Made by a program: the position numbers and the translations under genes. Source: Phoenix dactylifera (Eukaryota; Streptophyta; Magnoliopsida; Arecales; Arecaceae). Taken from it: a DNA stretch of 64,000 nt. Of this stretch, positions 12,293 to 24,343 are shown piece by piece (the first letter of the stretch is position 1; every line of letters begins with the position of its first letter). Where the stretch lies: contig NC_052399.1 of assembly GCF_009389715.1 (NCBI RefSeq), positions 14,635,646 through 14,699,645 of the forward strand, written 5' to 3'. The notes below the pieces were generated by a model, which was given only the letters and a program-made list of their open reading frames with translations, searched no databases and was not told where the DNA came from.

Positions 12293-13457
12293 ACGCTAAA
12301 GTAACTCATGCCAAACTCCGAGAAAAAGCTCGAATTAATAACCTTCAACAATAAGGTACCTATATTCAAAACCGATACATGTGGGTAGGTAGAGAATACT
12401 TAGGGGCATGAGATAACCCTCTCTATGAAACTCGGCAAAATAGCTCTCTAACTTTGGGAGAAGGGTTGCCTCCTCACAAAGCGAGTTGGATTGTGTGTGT
12501 GTGGATATATATATATATATTTGTAATGCGAAGCAAAGGGTGAACGGGGTGATATTTGAAGCGAAAAGGGAGCAAAAGGGCAAATTCTATGGTGTCCACA
12601 ACATGTGAATTGAGAAATGACATTGGGTACCGAACATGCCTAATTCGGTCGTTGGTGGCCGGATTTACTAAATGTTTCAGCGAGAACGAGATCCCAGATA
12701 CGTGGCCACCCCATACAAGCTAGGACTAAACAATTATGTTTATTTCCCTTTTTCCCCTTCACGAATCAATCTCATGTATCCTACTTCCTCATTTGACTGC
12801 TAAACTTCCTCTCTTTCTAATCAATCTTCCATTTTTCTTTGAACGTCATCGTTGACTTACTTTTAAGTAACCATGAATTAAAACGAGGACAAGTTCTAGT
12901 ACTATATATCAATTTTCTAACTTGGATTCAAATAAAATAAAATAAAAACTAGACAATCCCATTCCACTTGTAAAAGCAAATCGCTGGAAACAACCAAACC
13001 CATTTGTACCCAAGAAAAGCTGGCCACCCATGATCCCCTTCTTAATTTTCTAAAGCAATCCAATATGTTCCCAACTTATAACTTGCTGGCTAATTTACTA
13101 AATTTATCGTCTTGGTAAGATCTAAGTTTGATCCTCCAGGATTCCTCTGTTCAATTCTCACAAATATATGAAGTTAAAACGTTTTCCTAGGAAACGTTTG
13201 CCTGCATTGGAATCACATTCCGCCACCATGACCTTAGTAACGATACGCGTTTTAAGCGTGCATGCATGTGAGCTGCCCCTCCCCCTACGTAGCCGTCTGA
13301 CTGGAGGTAGCTAACTTGCAATTAAAATGCTTCAAAGCTACACTTCCTCCCTTGTACGTAGCCTTAACTTTTGTCATAGCACTCAACTGTGCGCATCATC
13401 TGACTTTTAGTCAATTCTCAAATGAGGTCCCCATGCCTCCTTCCAAGCTTTTTTTCT
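12293..13457. other. Upstream region of the STIG1-like gene
   Basis: No exon is visible. There is a short TA run near 12508-12520. The 3' end should hold the promoter of the STIG1-like gene. RY-type words (GCATGCATG) occur near 13259-13269, about 190 bases upstream of the TATA box; RY words are known cis-elements in plant promoters, but function here is unproven. Confidence 0.5.
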
Positions 13458-13466
13458 TATATAAAA
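13458..13466 (+). promoter_or_regulatory. TATA box of STIG1-like gene (13.5 kb)
   Basis: TATATAAAA lies 69 bases before the chosen ATG at 13535. That predicts transcription start near 13490 and a leader of about 45 bases. It also shows that the longer open frame reaching upstream to 13316 is not coding at its 5' end. Confidence 0.7.
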
Positions 13467-13534
13467 CCCAGATTGAGCCCTCACCACCCCCAACCCGTCT
13501 GCCCCATCCCGGAGTGCTCACCTTTCTGGCCGCC

Positions 13535-13945
13535 ATGAGTCCCGTCTTCGTCTTCCTCATGGCAGTAGCCTTAGGTTCGGCCGGTTCCATCGAAGCCATG
13601 GGAGACATGGTGGGGGTGGCGATCATGGCAAATGAAGAGTTTACGGCGGCTGCACCGAGGAGAAGCCGTTTCCTGGCGGCGAGGGATCCCAAGGGAAGGA
13701 AATGCGACATCGATCCAAGCGTCTGCTTGAGTGCCGAGAACCCAGGATCAACCTGCTGCAACACCCAATGCGTCGATACGGACACCGACATCTCCAACTG
13801 CGGCAAGTGCGGAAAGGTTTGCAAGTTCACACAATCATGCTGCGGTGGGAAGTGCGTGGACTTGGCCTTCGACAAGAGGCACTGCGGGAAATGCTTCAAC
13901 AGGTGCCAGAGGCGCTGCTTCTACGGGTTATGCGATTACGCTTAG
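13535..13945 (+). CDS. STIG1-like: STIG1-like secreted cysteine-rich protein
   Basis: Single exon of 136 residues. The start MSPVFVFLMAVALGSAGS gives a signal peptide and sits just downstream of a TATA box. After a variable spacer (about residues 25-52, containing a basic RRSRF patch), the C-terminal half holds 16 cysteines in the Stig1 spacing: C-x6-C, CC, CV-pairs, NCGKCGKVC, SCCGGKCV, HCGKC, and the ending CFYGLCDYA. The STIG1 family is secreted to the stigma exudate or apoplast, where members act in pollen-tube growth or cell-death signalling. Which role applies here is unknown. It is the most divergent of the STIG1-like genes in the window and lies outside the 16-kb duplication. A poly(A)-type AATAAA occurs at 14112-14117. 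Confidence 0.9.
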   Translation: MSPVFVFLMAVALGSAGSIEAMGDMVGVAIMANEEFTAAAPRRSRFLAARDPKGRKCDIDPSVCLSAENPGSTCCNTQCVDTDTDISNCGKCGKVCKFTQSCCGGKCVDLAFDKRHCGKCFNRCQRRCFYGLCDYA

Positions 13946-15589
13946 AAATTAATAGTACCCGAAATATTCGTTCTTAAAGCAAAAAAAAAGAAGAAAAAAA
14001 TTGTTTGTACTATCGCTTCTTCGTTGAGCTCCATATAAAGTGGAAAAACTCTTGTATATACACGTAATACGTATGTATTGTTTCACCATCTCGATGTACC
14101 TGAGATTATCTAATAAAGTGTAATAAGTACAGGGGTAACTATCATTTCTGATAAGAAGATCCTATCTAAAAATTCATGCATTTAAAATTTGTATGGATGA
14201 TCGGCCGAAAGTTCAATTTAATTCATGGATTGACTTAGTACAACCAGCAAGATCATATAATTGCTAAATTAGGTCTATATTCATAAATATCCAAAAATAA
14301 CTTTGGAGTAAAAAAAATGTAAATAATTTTTTTTCTCTCTCCATGAGAGGCTCACTCCAAATTCATTCATGACCATTGATGAATTTAGGTCCAGCCACTA
14401 ACTCAACCTATAAATTTCATAGAATTTTCAGTTCAACCATCCAAATAAAGATGGATAGCTTTAAAAATATGCAAGCATCATAGAAGTTCTTTTAACTTAT
14501 CCCACGTGAAACTCTTATTTCTTCAAAGCATGATTTTTATGATTCGGCCATCTGCGTTTGTTTGCAATCCGGTGGGTAACCGCTTGCTTTCCACCCAATT
14601 CAGGCTATAGGAAGTTTTAATGCTTGTATATAAACTCGAAGAACTAGAGACAGTCAGTAACTTGACATGATGGATTCTGATGGATTATGTGGAGATTACT
14701 TTCTATGATAATTCAAACAACTGCAGTTAGTCATGAGTAATTAACTTGGCCGGCCGGATACCAACGAGAAGTAGTTATTTCAATAACGAGGGATGCCATG
14801 ACGCAAAATAAAAAAAATAACAAAATCACACGAAAAGGTCACGAAGGTCCCTTGGGCCAATCACTTTGCTTAATTTAGTGGCATATGTATGCCTGTTCAA
14901 AGAGACCGATGACAATACACGACACCAGCTGAGTATCTTTTTGAGTTACATTTTCAAGTTAATGTAAGCCGCGTCCTTATAACCAAAATGGTAGTAGATG
15001 CCACGCAATTTCAGTAATTTAACGTCACTTCTAACGATGTCGCCTTACCAAGCCAAGACGGGTTTTTTCGCAGTTGTCGAGGCTTTGGCTGAACCCTCAG
15101 GGGTATACTGCCCATTTTGCAGTTCATTCAATTGCTTATTTGCTTATGGACCTTTTTTATCAAAAATTTTCATATTATCATTAGCATTAAGAATAAAATT
15201 TTGATATATGTTTTGACAAAAATATAATCCTAGATTTTCGAATCAACATATTTCTGTTAAAGCCTTGAAAAATAAGGAGCTAGCATCCGCCATATATATT
15301 AATGTTCTGCATGTATGATGCATGTGTCATGATTAGAGAATTTTTTGTAATTTTTTATCATAAAAATATTTATATCTTAATTTTATTTGTTTATCTTCTC
15401 ATAAGGATTTGATTTATTAAGGACCTATTTAGCATCGCTTTTATTTCTTATTTTTATTTTAAAGATAAAATAACAAAAATTAGAGCAAATATGTTTGATG
15501 ATATTGTATTTATTTTTTCAAATTTTATTTTTGTTATTTTAAGAACAAATGAAAGTTAAATACTTATTTTCACTAATTTTAAAAATTAA
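13946..15589. other. 3' region and gene-free DNA
   Basis: It holds the 3' UTR of the STIG1-like gene (AATAAA at 14112-14117), then AT-rich DNA. The segment around 15425-15560, which begins GGACCTATTTAGCATCGC, has the look of a MITE, but I could not pair its ends. Confidence 0.5.
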
Positions 15590-16010
15590 GAAAATCATGT
15601 CTTCTAGTACTAATAGTGACACCATCTCTACCATTACCACCACCGTCATTACTGTCGTTGTCTCTACCACTATCATCATCACTACCATCACTATCATTCT
15701 AACCAATACCATGGCGACTACTGTTAACGTCTTTCTCCATAATTGCTGCTACTATTGCCACCACCTCCATAACTTTCGCCTCCATGACCATTAGCATCAC
15801 TTTTTTGACACCACCATTACCACCATGGCCTCTGCTACGTACATCCCTAACACTATCATCCCCCCCACCACCGCATCTTTGGTACCTCCATAATCATTGT
15901 TGCTGCTACCACGTTGCTACCATTCAGCCGTTGCCATCACCACTACAACTACGACACGACGGTCTTCACCACCATTATCACGACCTCAGCCATCATCATC
16001 GTATTTATAT
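15590..16010 (+). repeat. Degenerate trinucleotide-rich tract
   Basis: A long run of imperfect ACC, ATC and CAT triplets yields Thr/Ile/His-rich open frames in several phases. I take these frames as a by-product of simple sequence, not as genes. Confidence 0.7.
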
Positions 16011-17766
16011 TTTTTAAAAAAATTGAATATAGCAAATTTATTTAAGTGAAAGCACCTAATACTCCTCTTTTTTTTCCCCAATTGCATTATGATTTTATTT
16101 AAAGTATTGGTTATATCTTTTCAATTAAGAAAATCTGGCTATAAAGAATATTTAGATTATAAAAAGTTTCTCTTGTTATAGTTGTAGCGATGAAGAATGC
16201 TTCGAGTTGGCCATTCGAGGCCGAACTCCAGGGAATTGCAGCCATCACCTGAGTAACTTATTTTAATAGAAGAGTCTAGGAAAAGTCACGCAAGCCCTAA
16301 GCTATTAATAAGAGACGGACAAAAACATATTTGCTTGCTTCCAGTTTAGGAGTTCTTCACAAATAATCCATCTTTCAGGTGATGCGACAGAAACTGGTTG
16401 AAGGAAAAGGAAGACATTTTGTAGCGATTCAATAACATAAACAGAGATATGCCACGGTGCATGGGGGAACTACAAAATTCTGAGTACGGAATGTGCTATG
16501 CCCATGAATGTAGGCAGGCTGAGAGGATCATGCTTAAAGACTCAATGGTGCACGAGCCGTGTTCATAGGCGGATCCCGAAAAGTAGAAATCCATGAATCA
16601 CCTTGCCGATCTCCATCTGTCATTTGTGGGAAAAGTGGAGCTCAATCTACGGCCGTGCAACGTTGCTTTCAGTAGTGGGAATATGGGAGAAGCCTGGAAA
16701 TTGGCTTAATTTATATGGAACGGAACAAAATATCCATGTGCCGATGCCGGCACAGGAGCTTGCTTCCCGTACGATGCTTTGCGCCTATCCGCATTCCCTT
16801 CCCCTACACCGTCGCGATTGCTTCCTAAGTTCCATTCCAAGATATTTATTTTTCTACCACTAGAGGCCAAGAAAGTTATAGGTGAAAAAAGACTATGTCG
16901 TGAGTTTGGACCACTTTGTATGTAGACTGGATAGCTAAAGCTAAGGAGGTTCGAGGCACTTCAAGCTCAGGTGAATTGTGGTGTCGCCTGATGGAAGTTC
17001 GGCGGTCCTACGGAAAGGGGTTCCCATTGGAAGCGGATGCGAGAGTCTGTTATAATCTCACAACAGCAATACTTCTTCCCTGAAGGCCTGAAATAATCTG
17101 GCCCTTTAGTCCGAGCCAGGGAAAAAGAGGCGAAGAACAAAAATTGGTATAAGGTCTTAAGTCGCTCCTATTTCCAGTTCTTCATGCTTCTCTCCTGGCT
17201 TTAGAGATGAACTAGCCAGAGTTGTTTGTTTCTTGGCCACTCTTCATCAATAATCCACGCTCTAGCCTCTAGATATATTCATGTTAAAACTACACATTCA
17301 TTGCATGAGCAGTAATTGCTTGCATTTTGGAAAGGGCATTAACTATGAGGACCCATGCGGGTGTTTGTTTAGTCCCACATCCATTATTCGCCGGAAAGAT
17401 CTTGGATATTTATATAGAACTAAAGAACTCAAAAAATGCCTTCTAACTATCCTTTTTGGACAAAATCATGGGTTGTGATACTAACTTTGGTCCTCTTTCG
17501 TTGGTGATGTTTTGGACCATGGAGACAAAATCTGTAAGGTAATCCGGTCAAGCGTGCTCCCAATTTTTTGTTCTTCTGCATACTTTAGAAGAATACCAAA
17601 TGCAACATGTGTATAGAGAGGCAAATGTGATCACGATGAGACTCACCAATCTCGGGAGAGAGCAACAACCCAATGTCGATGGGTCCCCAGCTTTTCCTAT
17701 TGATCTACGATTGTTCATGTACAAGAACATGCAGTATGCATGTATGGGCTTATTGGGCAATAAGGA

Positions 17767-20397
17767 TTACCAGATACATGGTTCTCCAACAAAACAACTA
17801 AGTGTGCCAGAATCTGCAGTCAATGATGGCACCGTTGATCCCGTAGCAACCTTAAACTCTTGTGATGGAGAATAACCTAGAGCAGAACTCCCTGATCCTG
17901 ATTGAACAAAGTATGCACCATTTAAGAAATAATCTTTTGAAGATCTCCGATTCCAATTTTTCGATCCACCTTCCACCCGCTGAGTGACCTAAAATAGGTG
18001 TACACATACGAACATCGATCAATCCAAATTGAATGATATGTTGCATCAGTACTTTACTAATCAATATGGGTACATGATGATGCAAATCTTAATTTATTGA
18101 TGAACACCATTACAGTTTCTATATATATATATATTAGCTAGTATGTAGGTATACAATTATTAGCCATCTAGATAAGTGCTTGTTTCAGAATACATGCAGC
18201 AATAGCTGATATGCACTTAATCGGCTATCAATGAATCATGCAAATTTATAAATTGCAGATTAGCGAGCATACCTTGTGCCATGAAATTAAACATTTTTAC
18301 GGCCTACTCAGGGCCGGAGGATGATCTAGTCGTCTCTCTACACACTTTAACTGTCATGAGAGGATTGACGGGATCCATTTCTTAAGGCTATCTTTTGATG
18401 AGGGGATAGAGGAGCCAGAATCCTATATTTATAGCTGCTATGGATCCTGTCATCGTAAGTCCTGATTCTAACAGGATCCTTGTTTCCTTCTCTATGTAAA
18501 ATTAATAGTACATGAATTTGGTTGGAAAAATTTTTAAGGGTGGCCTAGGAGATCATATGTGACGATAATTTAGGATATATTAAGAAACAATGCTAACGCT
18601 TTGATTCACACCTTCTAAGATCTGTAGATTGTAGAATGATGGCCTGACCAGTTTTCAGGTCCCAAACATCCATAGTGGTGGATTTAGTGCGACTACAAAA
18701 TGATAGCTACAAATATATGTCATAACCTAAATTGTTGTCTTTTTTTTTCCTACCCTATATGTCCTAACCTACTAGACTGGTAGAGGCTAATCTCCTTTTT
18801 CTCTACCCTATACCTCTAGCTCATTGACAAAAGGCTTGGGCAAGTGGTGATAACATTCAAGCAAGATGTTTCTTATGCTAGACTAAGAGCAGTTACATGT
18901 TACATAAAGAATTAATACAAGTTGAGATAAAACTTTAACTCCACAAGTAACGACTAGTAACTCCATGTAGGTTTAAGTGTGAAGAATGCCAAACTTATTG
19001 TCTTATTTATATCTCTAACTCTTGATATAATTTAGCTAAACTCTAACTAATTATGATCCAAATTTTGTGTAGGTTTCTGACTTTAATTCTAGATGTAACT
19101 CCTACGGATGGCTATGGATGATGTAGTGTCTTATGTCAAGTTTATAGGGATCGGACGTCAACTTGACCTGGGGTCAACTAGGTTGACTCAAACTCAACAT
19201 ATTACTTGTTTACAGCAACCTATGATAGAAATGCTAGATTTTGTGGTAGGGTTATAAAAAGGATTAGAGGGGAGAGGAGGGGGGAGAGAGGACGGATGGA
19301 GAAGGAAAGGTGAGAAGAGAGAGGAGAGGAGAGAAGAAAGTGGAGAACCAAAGGAGAGGAGCGGGTGAGGAGAGAGTAGGAGGAGAGGATAAAAGAAGGG
19401 TTTGGGTTGTATCTTTCATATAAAAGAACGATTGATCTTCTTTCATGATGTCAACCATTGGATAATGCCTTGCATAGCTTTGAAAGCACTTCAACCTTTT
19501 TCTTCCATCTATTGCACGGATCTCGAAGTGCCATTGTAGGATTCAATGGTTGATGTTGTGCAAGAAAGTGAATCATTCTTTTTTGTGAAAGATTCAACTC
19601 CGAACCCATAGAAGATATATATGAGCTACGAAAGGGAGAGTGGTCGGGCATGGTTGGGTTAGGCTAGGTCAAGATTTTCTTATTGGCCTTGATTTTTCGA
19701 ATAAAAAACTTTCAAATTGAGTTACGCCTAAAACCGACTTGATTAGCCCATGATTCAGGTTCAATGGACCCACAGCCAAACTATGGATCAAGACGTGGTT
19801 TGGTTATGGCCAATAGTTAGTTCCAGATTCAAATAGCAATTCTATTAACTTCCACAAGTTATTCAACTCCACATATGGCGAAACACATTGGAATATTAGC
19901 ATGGCATTTGAAAGATTTATTTGTTTATTGAAAAATAATATTTTTTTCATAAAACAACAACATTTTCTGGTTTTGGATATGCATCGTTTTGTAATTGCTT
20001 CAAACATATCCTTTTCTTGATAGGATGATTTTGCTAAACACAAGGCATTAGTAGCTGTTGTTGATTTTGGCTAGAAGATCTTTTATTGCATCGTGCTAAA
20101 TAATGTCTTTGCCTCCGGGTTCTCGGCATCGTCGGAGGGGTCGGTGACCGTATAGATTGCTCCATTTTTGCCTCCCAACGCACCCTTGCCGAAGCCCACA
20201 GCGCAGTCGGCCAAGCGTTTACGATTGGCTGCCCATCCCGGCTTGGAACACCAACAAGCATCGATCTGGTTCATGTTCTTCTCGGAGAGATGGGGTGGCG
20301 AGTCGCCGGTGGTGGTGTTGTCGCATGCCGCGGAGAAAAGAGGGACGAGAGCCGAGCAAAAGAATAGATATGAAGCCAAGGTGTAAAGAAGGGCCAT
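17767..20397 (-). pseudogene. Pectate lyase relic (exons 1 and 4 only)
   Basis: The 5' part (20397-20103) encodes the signal peptide and the start of the mature enzyme ([18 protein letters not shown], then [19 protein letters not shown]) and closely matches the intact genes. It breaks off in the region DDAENP and runs straight into sequence that in the intact gene belongs to intron 3. The last exon survives at 17988-17767 ([13 protein letters not shown] ... LSCFVGEPC), with Trp to Arg in the WNWRS motif. Exons 2 and 3 with the catalytic Lys and Arg, and the Ca-binding half of exon 1, are gone. The deletion is about 1.1 kb relative to the intact copies. It cannot encode a working enzyme. Confidence 0.8.
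18284..19990. other. Insert in the old pectate-lyase intron 3
   Basis: About 1.7 kb is present here but absent from the equivalent intron at 28800 in unit A and 44830 in unit B. The short repeat TTGT borders both sides. The insert contains a purine-rich run of GGAGAG words (19260-19400) and an imperfect inverted repeat (about 19400-19460 against 19550-19615). I see no coding sequence and no recognisable LTR or transposase, so the class is unknown. Confidence 0.5.
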
Positions 20398-20465
20398 GTC
20401 GCGAGGGTGGAATAACACGCCTGAGGCTGGGGAATGGAGAGGATCCGAACTTACGGTGAGGATTT

Positions 20466-21174
20466 CCAGATCATGCACGTACCTTCACATACATACCGAT
20501 TCATGATCCAACAGCCAATGCAACCCAAGGCCATCAAAAATGGTCCAACAAACATCAGAACTCACTCAACTCCTTGGTTATGATACTCGTATAAAAAATC
20601 ACAAAAAACCTAAATTTTAGTTCAAAGAGTTTGCCCCCGTCATCAATTTAACGAGCACAACTACAGTGAAATGGTGATATTGGGAGTGCACATGCGACGC
20701 GTGCCCTCCGTTTATTGTGCTCTCGCTTATGATAAATATCACAACGCACTCCCACATCATATCCCATTCGGGGCGAGACTTGCCCCAACTGGCGATGCAA
20801 TTCTTCTCTGCTCTTAATTTACTTTCCCAGACTGCGGTATCATTCTTATCCTTCTCTGGAGAATATCAACAGCCTAGAAGAAGCTTTTCCTGATGCCGGA
20901 CCTAAGATATTTCGACTCGAAGAACTGAATTTGGAGGATATTGTGAAGGTTTGTTGGAAAAGTATGCGAGGCAGTTTTTGCGAGGGTGCAAGCGGACGTA
21001 TATTTAGTCTTAGATTGGCTATATATAAAGAACAAGAAATCTAAATAATATCTTCCGATTAGTTTTTTTGGATGAGGTCTTAGGATGTGACAATCTTTAA
21101 CTCTGTTGTGGCATGGGTTGAAAATCTCTGCTCTCAAGGTATGACCAGCCCCCAAATAAATTTCAAACAAGGCT
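20466..21174. other. Unassigned DNA before the LINE
   Basis: Similarity to the pectate-lyase block ends at about 20465, and recognisable LINE protein starts at about 21175. The DNA between may be the decayed 5' part of the LINE, but no endonuclease motif is readable. Confidence 0.4.
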
Positions 21175-22244
21175 TTGAGAGAGAAACTATTGCATGATAT
21201 ATGGAGGTGCTCCACAAAAAGGAGGAATCAGTTGATCTCTCACCTACATAATTCAACGTTAGGAGGATTTTTCGGCAATCACTGGATGTCCTGTATCATC
21301 AGAAAGAAAAAATCTATTGGGGGCAAAGGTAAAGATCACTTGACTCAAAGAGGGAGACAGAGATACAGCAAGTGGCTTCGGGGAGGAAAAGGAAAAACTA
21401 TTATATTGCTTCTCTCTTGGATAATGACACACAATTCACATGGGAGGAAGACATTGCCTTCAAGTTGCATGCTTCAAGAGCCTCTTTGGCAATGCTTTTG
21501 CCTCAAAAATCTCTATCAACAAGGACCTTCTTTATGGCTCAGGTCAATCGAGCTTGTCTTGGAGTTTTCTATGGAGGAAATCAAACAGGCTGCAGTCACT
21601 TTTGATGGCATGAAGCCTCCAGACCTTGGTGGCTTTACTTTCTCCTGCTTCCAAAAGTTCTGGGAGCTCGTTAAGGATGATCTCGTTATCCTACTTGAGG
21701 ACTTCCATGAAGGTACTCTCGATCTCACTAGATTGAATTTTGCCTACATCTCCTTGATTCCCAGGAAAGAAGGCTTTCTCACCGCCCAGTATCTTCACCC
21801 AATCAGCTTCCTAAATAGTCTATACAAGATAACTCAAAAGGTTTGTCCTTCTCCTTATTGATGATTTATGATCTGCATTTGTTAAAGATCGCTATGTTCT
21901 TGAGAATTACTTGAGTGCAGAGGTCTGGTTTGGAAGGCATAACATGCAAGTTGGGTTGTGAAAAAGCTTTTGATAGGATAAATTAGGATTTTCTCCTTAA
22001 TGTGCTGCAGGCTAGAGGTTTCCCTTGTAGATGGATTAATTGGATCCGTACCTATTGTCCTCAACCAAGGACTTCGTCAAGATGACCCTCTATTGCCTGC
22101 CCTTTTCATTTTGGCTGCTGATGCTCTTTCTAGACTCCTTAAGCATGCAGCATTCATCTGTTTGATTGAAGGTATTGGCAACAAAGTGGAATTTAGTGGA
22201 TTAACTAGCCTCCAGTTTGCAGATGACACATTGTTGTTGGAAGA

Positions 22245-23098
22245 TGTTGCTGAAAATTGGACCCGGGGGCGATCGTCGGCTGAGGGGGGAGGAGCTCCGC
22301 TGCTGGAACGGTGGGTGGCGGTACGTCGGCTGGTGGCGTCCTCCGGAGGACCTGCAAGAAGCCGGTGGCCGGGCTTTCCGGCGCCGGCCCTCCGATGCTT
22401 AAGTCAGAGGGGCCAATATAGGAGTGGAGATAGCAGTCAGAAGTTAGAGTTTTTCCTGTCTCCCCCCTCAAATGGAGGGATTCTCCTTTTATAGAGGGAG
22501 TTGGGTTACCTGTGATGTGACAGGGCAGATTGTCCTCTTTGTGATAATTAAGCACGATCATGTTCATTAATGGCGTCGTGGGGGATGAGACCGGATCAGA
22601 CCGGAGTCAGCGAATTGTCGTGGTTGATCGGACCTGGTGGAGTGGTTCAACTGCCCGCTGTGGAGGGCCTGGGGTCCGTAGATAACAAGCGCATTAATTG
22701 TTGAGTGAACCGGTGATCAGGGAAGACCATACGCTTTGATGGTCGAGTGATCCGGAGATCATCTTGAGCCGCGTTCATTAATGGTTGAGTGCACTGGAGG
22801 CCTGCAGAGGCCACGCGCATTAATGGCTTGACGACAGTAGCAGAGTACGGCGGCGTTGGATATCTAGGGTCAGGTTTCCTCAATGAATAGGCCGGGGTCA
22901 AATATTTGGACAAGGCATTTTAGGGCTCGGCACCGAGTCGAGCCGGTTGCCCAGTTGGGCGCCTTCAACTTGAGCGTCGCGAGGTCGGCGCATTCTGGTC
23001 GGCGTACTCTGGTCGGCGCTCCCTGGTCGGGCGCCTTCTGGTCGGCGCTCCCTGGTCGGGCGCCTCCGTTCCGGGATGACTTGGGTTTTCCCCCAACA
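22245..23098. mobile_element. Solo LTR inside the LINE
   Basis: The 854-bp GC-rich segment starts TGTTG and ends CAACA. A perfect 5-bp duplication, GAAGA, lies directly outside both ends (22240-22244 and 23099-23103). It interrupts the LINE immediately after its FADDTLLL catalytic motif. The LTR contains short internal tandem repeats: CATTAATGG-type units near 22565-22830 and GGTCGGCGCTCC-type units near 22985-23060. It has no internal region or coding sequence, as expected for a solo LTR left by LTR-LTR recombination. The superfamily cannot be told from the LTR alone. Confidence 0.85.
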
Positions 23099-23255
23099 GA
23101 AGACACAGAGCGTTGTGGCAGCCAAAGCAATACTTCTTGCTTTCGAAGGTGTTTGGGGTTTAAAAATTAATTTTCATAAGAGCTCCATATATTGCTTGAA
23201 CATGGAAGATAGGGAAGCGGTTCTATTTGCCTCCTGGATGAACAGTAAAAAAGGC

Positions 23256-23858
23256 TGTCGCACCCCGGACCCGAGATCGCACATCGGGGTCGCAGCAACC
23301 GCCGCACGCTCATAGAAAGCTCTCCCTGCCAGCATGCAAAGCATCTCAATATAATGTTCTCAATATGCAGCGGAATAATTTAAACTAATAATATGCAATT
23401 TTTATTTTATTAACTAACTCAACTTATAATGTCTCACAATTTTGACATTAGTCTAAAGTAATACATCAATTTAATTCAATTCTAATCTAAGGTAACTTGA
23501 GTCACAGTTCTTCTAGTTACTCTTCCATATTGGAACACCTTAGGTTGAGCTAATTCTTCGAATCTATAAAAATAGCAAGAAATTGTATGATGTGCTAGCT
23601 AGACAGCCTAATAAGTACTAAATATCTTAATTAGACAATCCATATAATAATATAAAATATAAATATAAATTACGGTAAACCAATTTAAAGATATAATAAA
23701 TTCCGTTTCAAAACATAAAACTATTAAAATCTGTATTTTTCAAATATCTGTATATATAATCATAAATATAATTCGAAATAAATTACATTTAACTCAACAG
23801 CTTTTAATTATATCCACCCTTATACCCCTGAGGCTAGGCCAGAAACAGCCTTTAACTA
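23256..23858 (+). mobile_element. LTR-like insertion in the LINE
   Basis: It begins TGTCGCACCCCGGACCCGAG, a start common among LTRs of plant Ty3/gypsy elements. It then becomes AT-rich, without coding potential. About 40 bases of LINE sequence are repeated on both sides (23212-23250 and 23859-23903, sharing TCTATTTGCCTCCTGGATGA), much longer than a normal LTR target duplication. It is an LTR-derived fossil fragment with the right end undefined. Confidence 0.5.
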
Positions 23859-23936
23859 GGAAAGCAGATCTATTTGCCTCCTGGATGAACCGTAAGAAAA
23901 GCTCTCTTCCATGACTTACTTACGTGGGCTTGCCCC

Positions 23937-24343
23937 CCCCCCCCCTCCCTTTTTTTTTTTGCTTTGACAAAAGGGGAAGGGGGGAGGAAGAGACAAGCCC
24001 ACCCCCGTATAGCAGCCCCTACTGGGCCCCCACCTCGCCTGGAGAATATTCGATGCGGGCAAAAATGATCGTGTGTTGGGCACGCCAGCCGGTTTTACTC
24101 ATACCCTTCCCATCCGTGGGCCCGGAACGTTATCCCTCTAGGCTCCGGCACGGTTACCCTCCGTGTGAGTACGTCACACCTAACACCATCGAGGCTACCG
24201 GCGGACCAATAAACCCTTCTAGACCCCGCGTCCGAGCAGGAAGTATCCGGTCTTCACAATTTAATTGACGCCCGCTTGTTTCGAACTCGGAATCGCTTAG
24301 TTGGAAGTAAGGCCCAGTTCCACTGAGGTACCACCTCAGTGGC
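23937..24343 (-). mobile_element. tRNA-derived SINE with 11-bp target duplication
   Basis: On the minus strand the head has a box-A-like TGGTACCTCAGTGG and a box-B-like GAGTTCGAAACAAG. The tail is A then G rich (plus-strand C and T runs at 23932-23960). The direct repeat GGGCTTGCCCC flanks it at 23926-23936 and 24344-24354. It sits inside the LINE's conserved GLPL coding motif. The body matches the element at 4972-5303. Confidence 0.75.

Larger units (their letters stand above)
16530..20465. repeat. Old diverged copy of the pectate-lyase block
   Basis: From about 16530 the sequence follows 25480-25535, and from 16590 it follows 27070-28800 of unit A. After an unrelated insert (18284-19990), similarity resumes from 28800-28926, jumps to the position equivalent to 30007, and ends at about 20460, just short of the unit's pectate-lyase TATA box. 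Relative to the units, this copy lacks the segment equivalent to 25536-27068. It also retains about 45 bases near 17645-17690 that the units lack. Substitutions and indels are frequent, so it is older than the 16-kb duplication. Confidence 0.75.

Noticed and set aside
13316-13534. Extending the 13.5-kb STIG1-like frame upstream to 13316
   Set aside because: The extension begins without ATG and contains the TATA box; the ATG at 13535 gives a proper signal peptide.
15549-16017. Thr/Ile- and His/Pro-rich frames
   Set aside because: They are produced by degenerate ACC/ATC triplets in more than one phase and have no signal of coding selection.
24260-24343. A tRNA gene on the minus strand
   Set aside because: Box A and box B words are present, but the cloverleaf arms do not pair, and the segment is the head of a SINE with flanking duplications.
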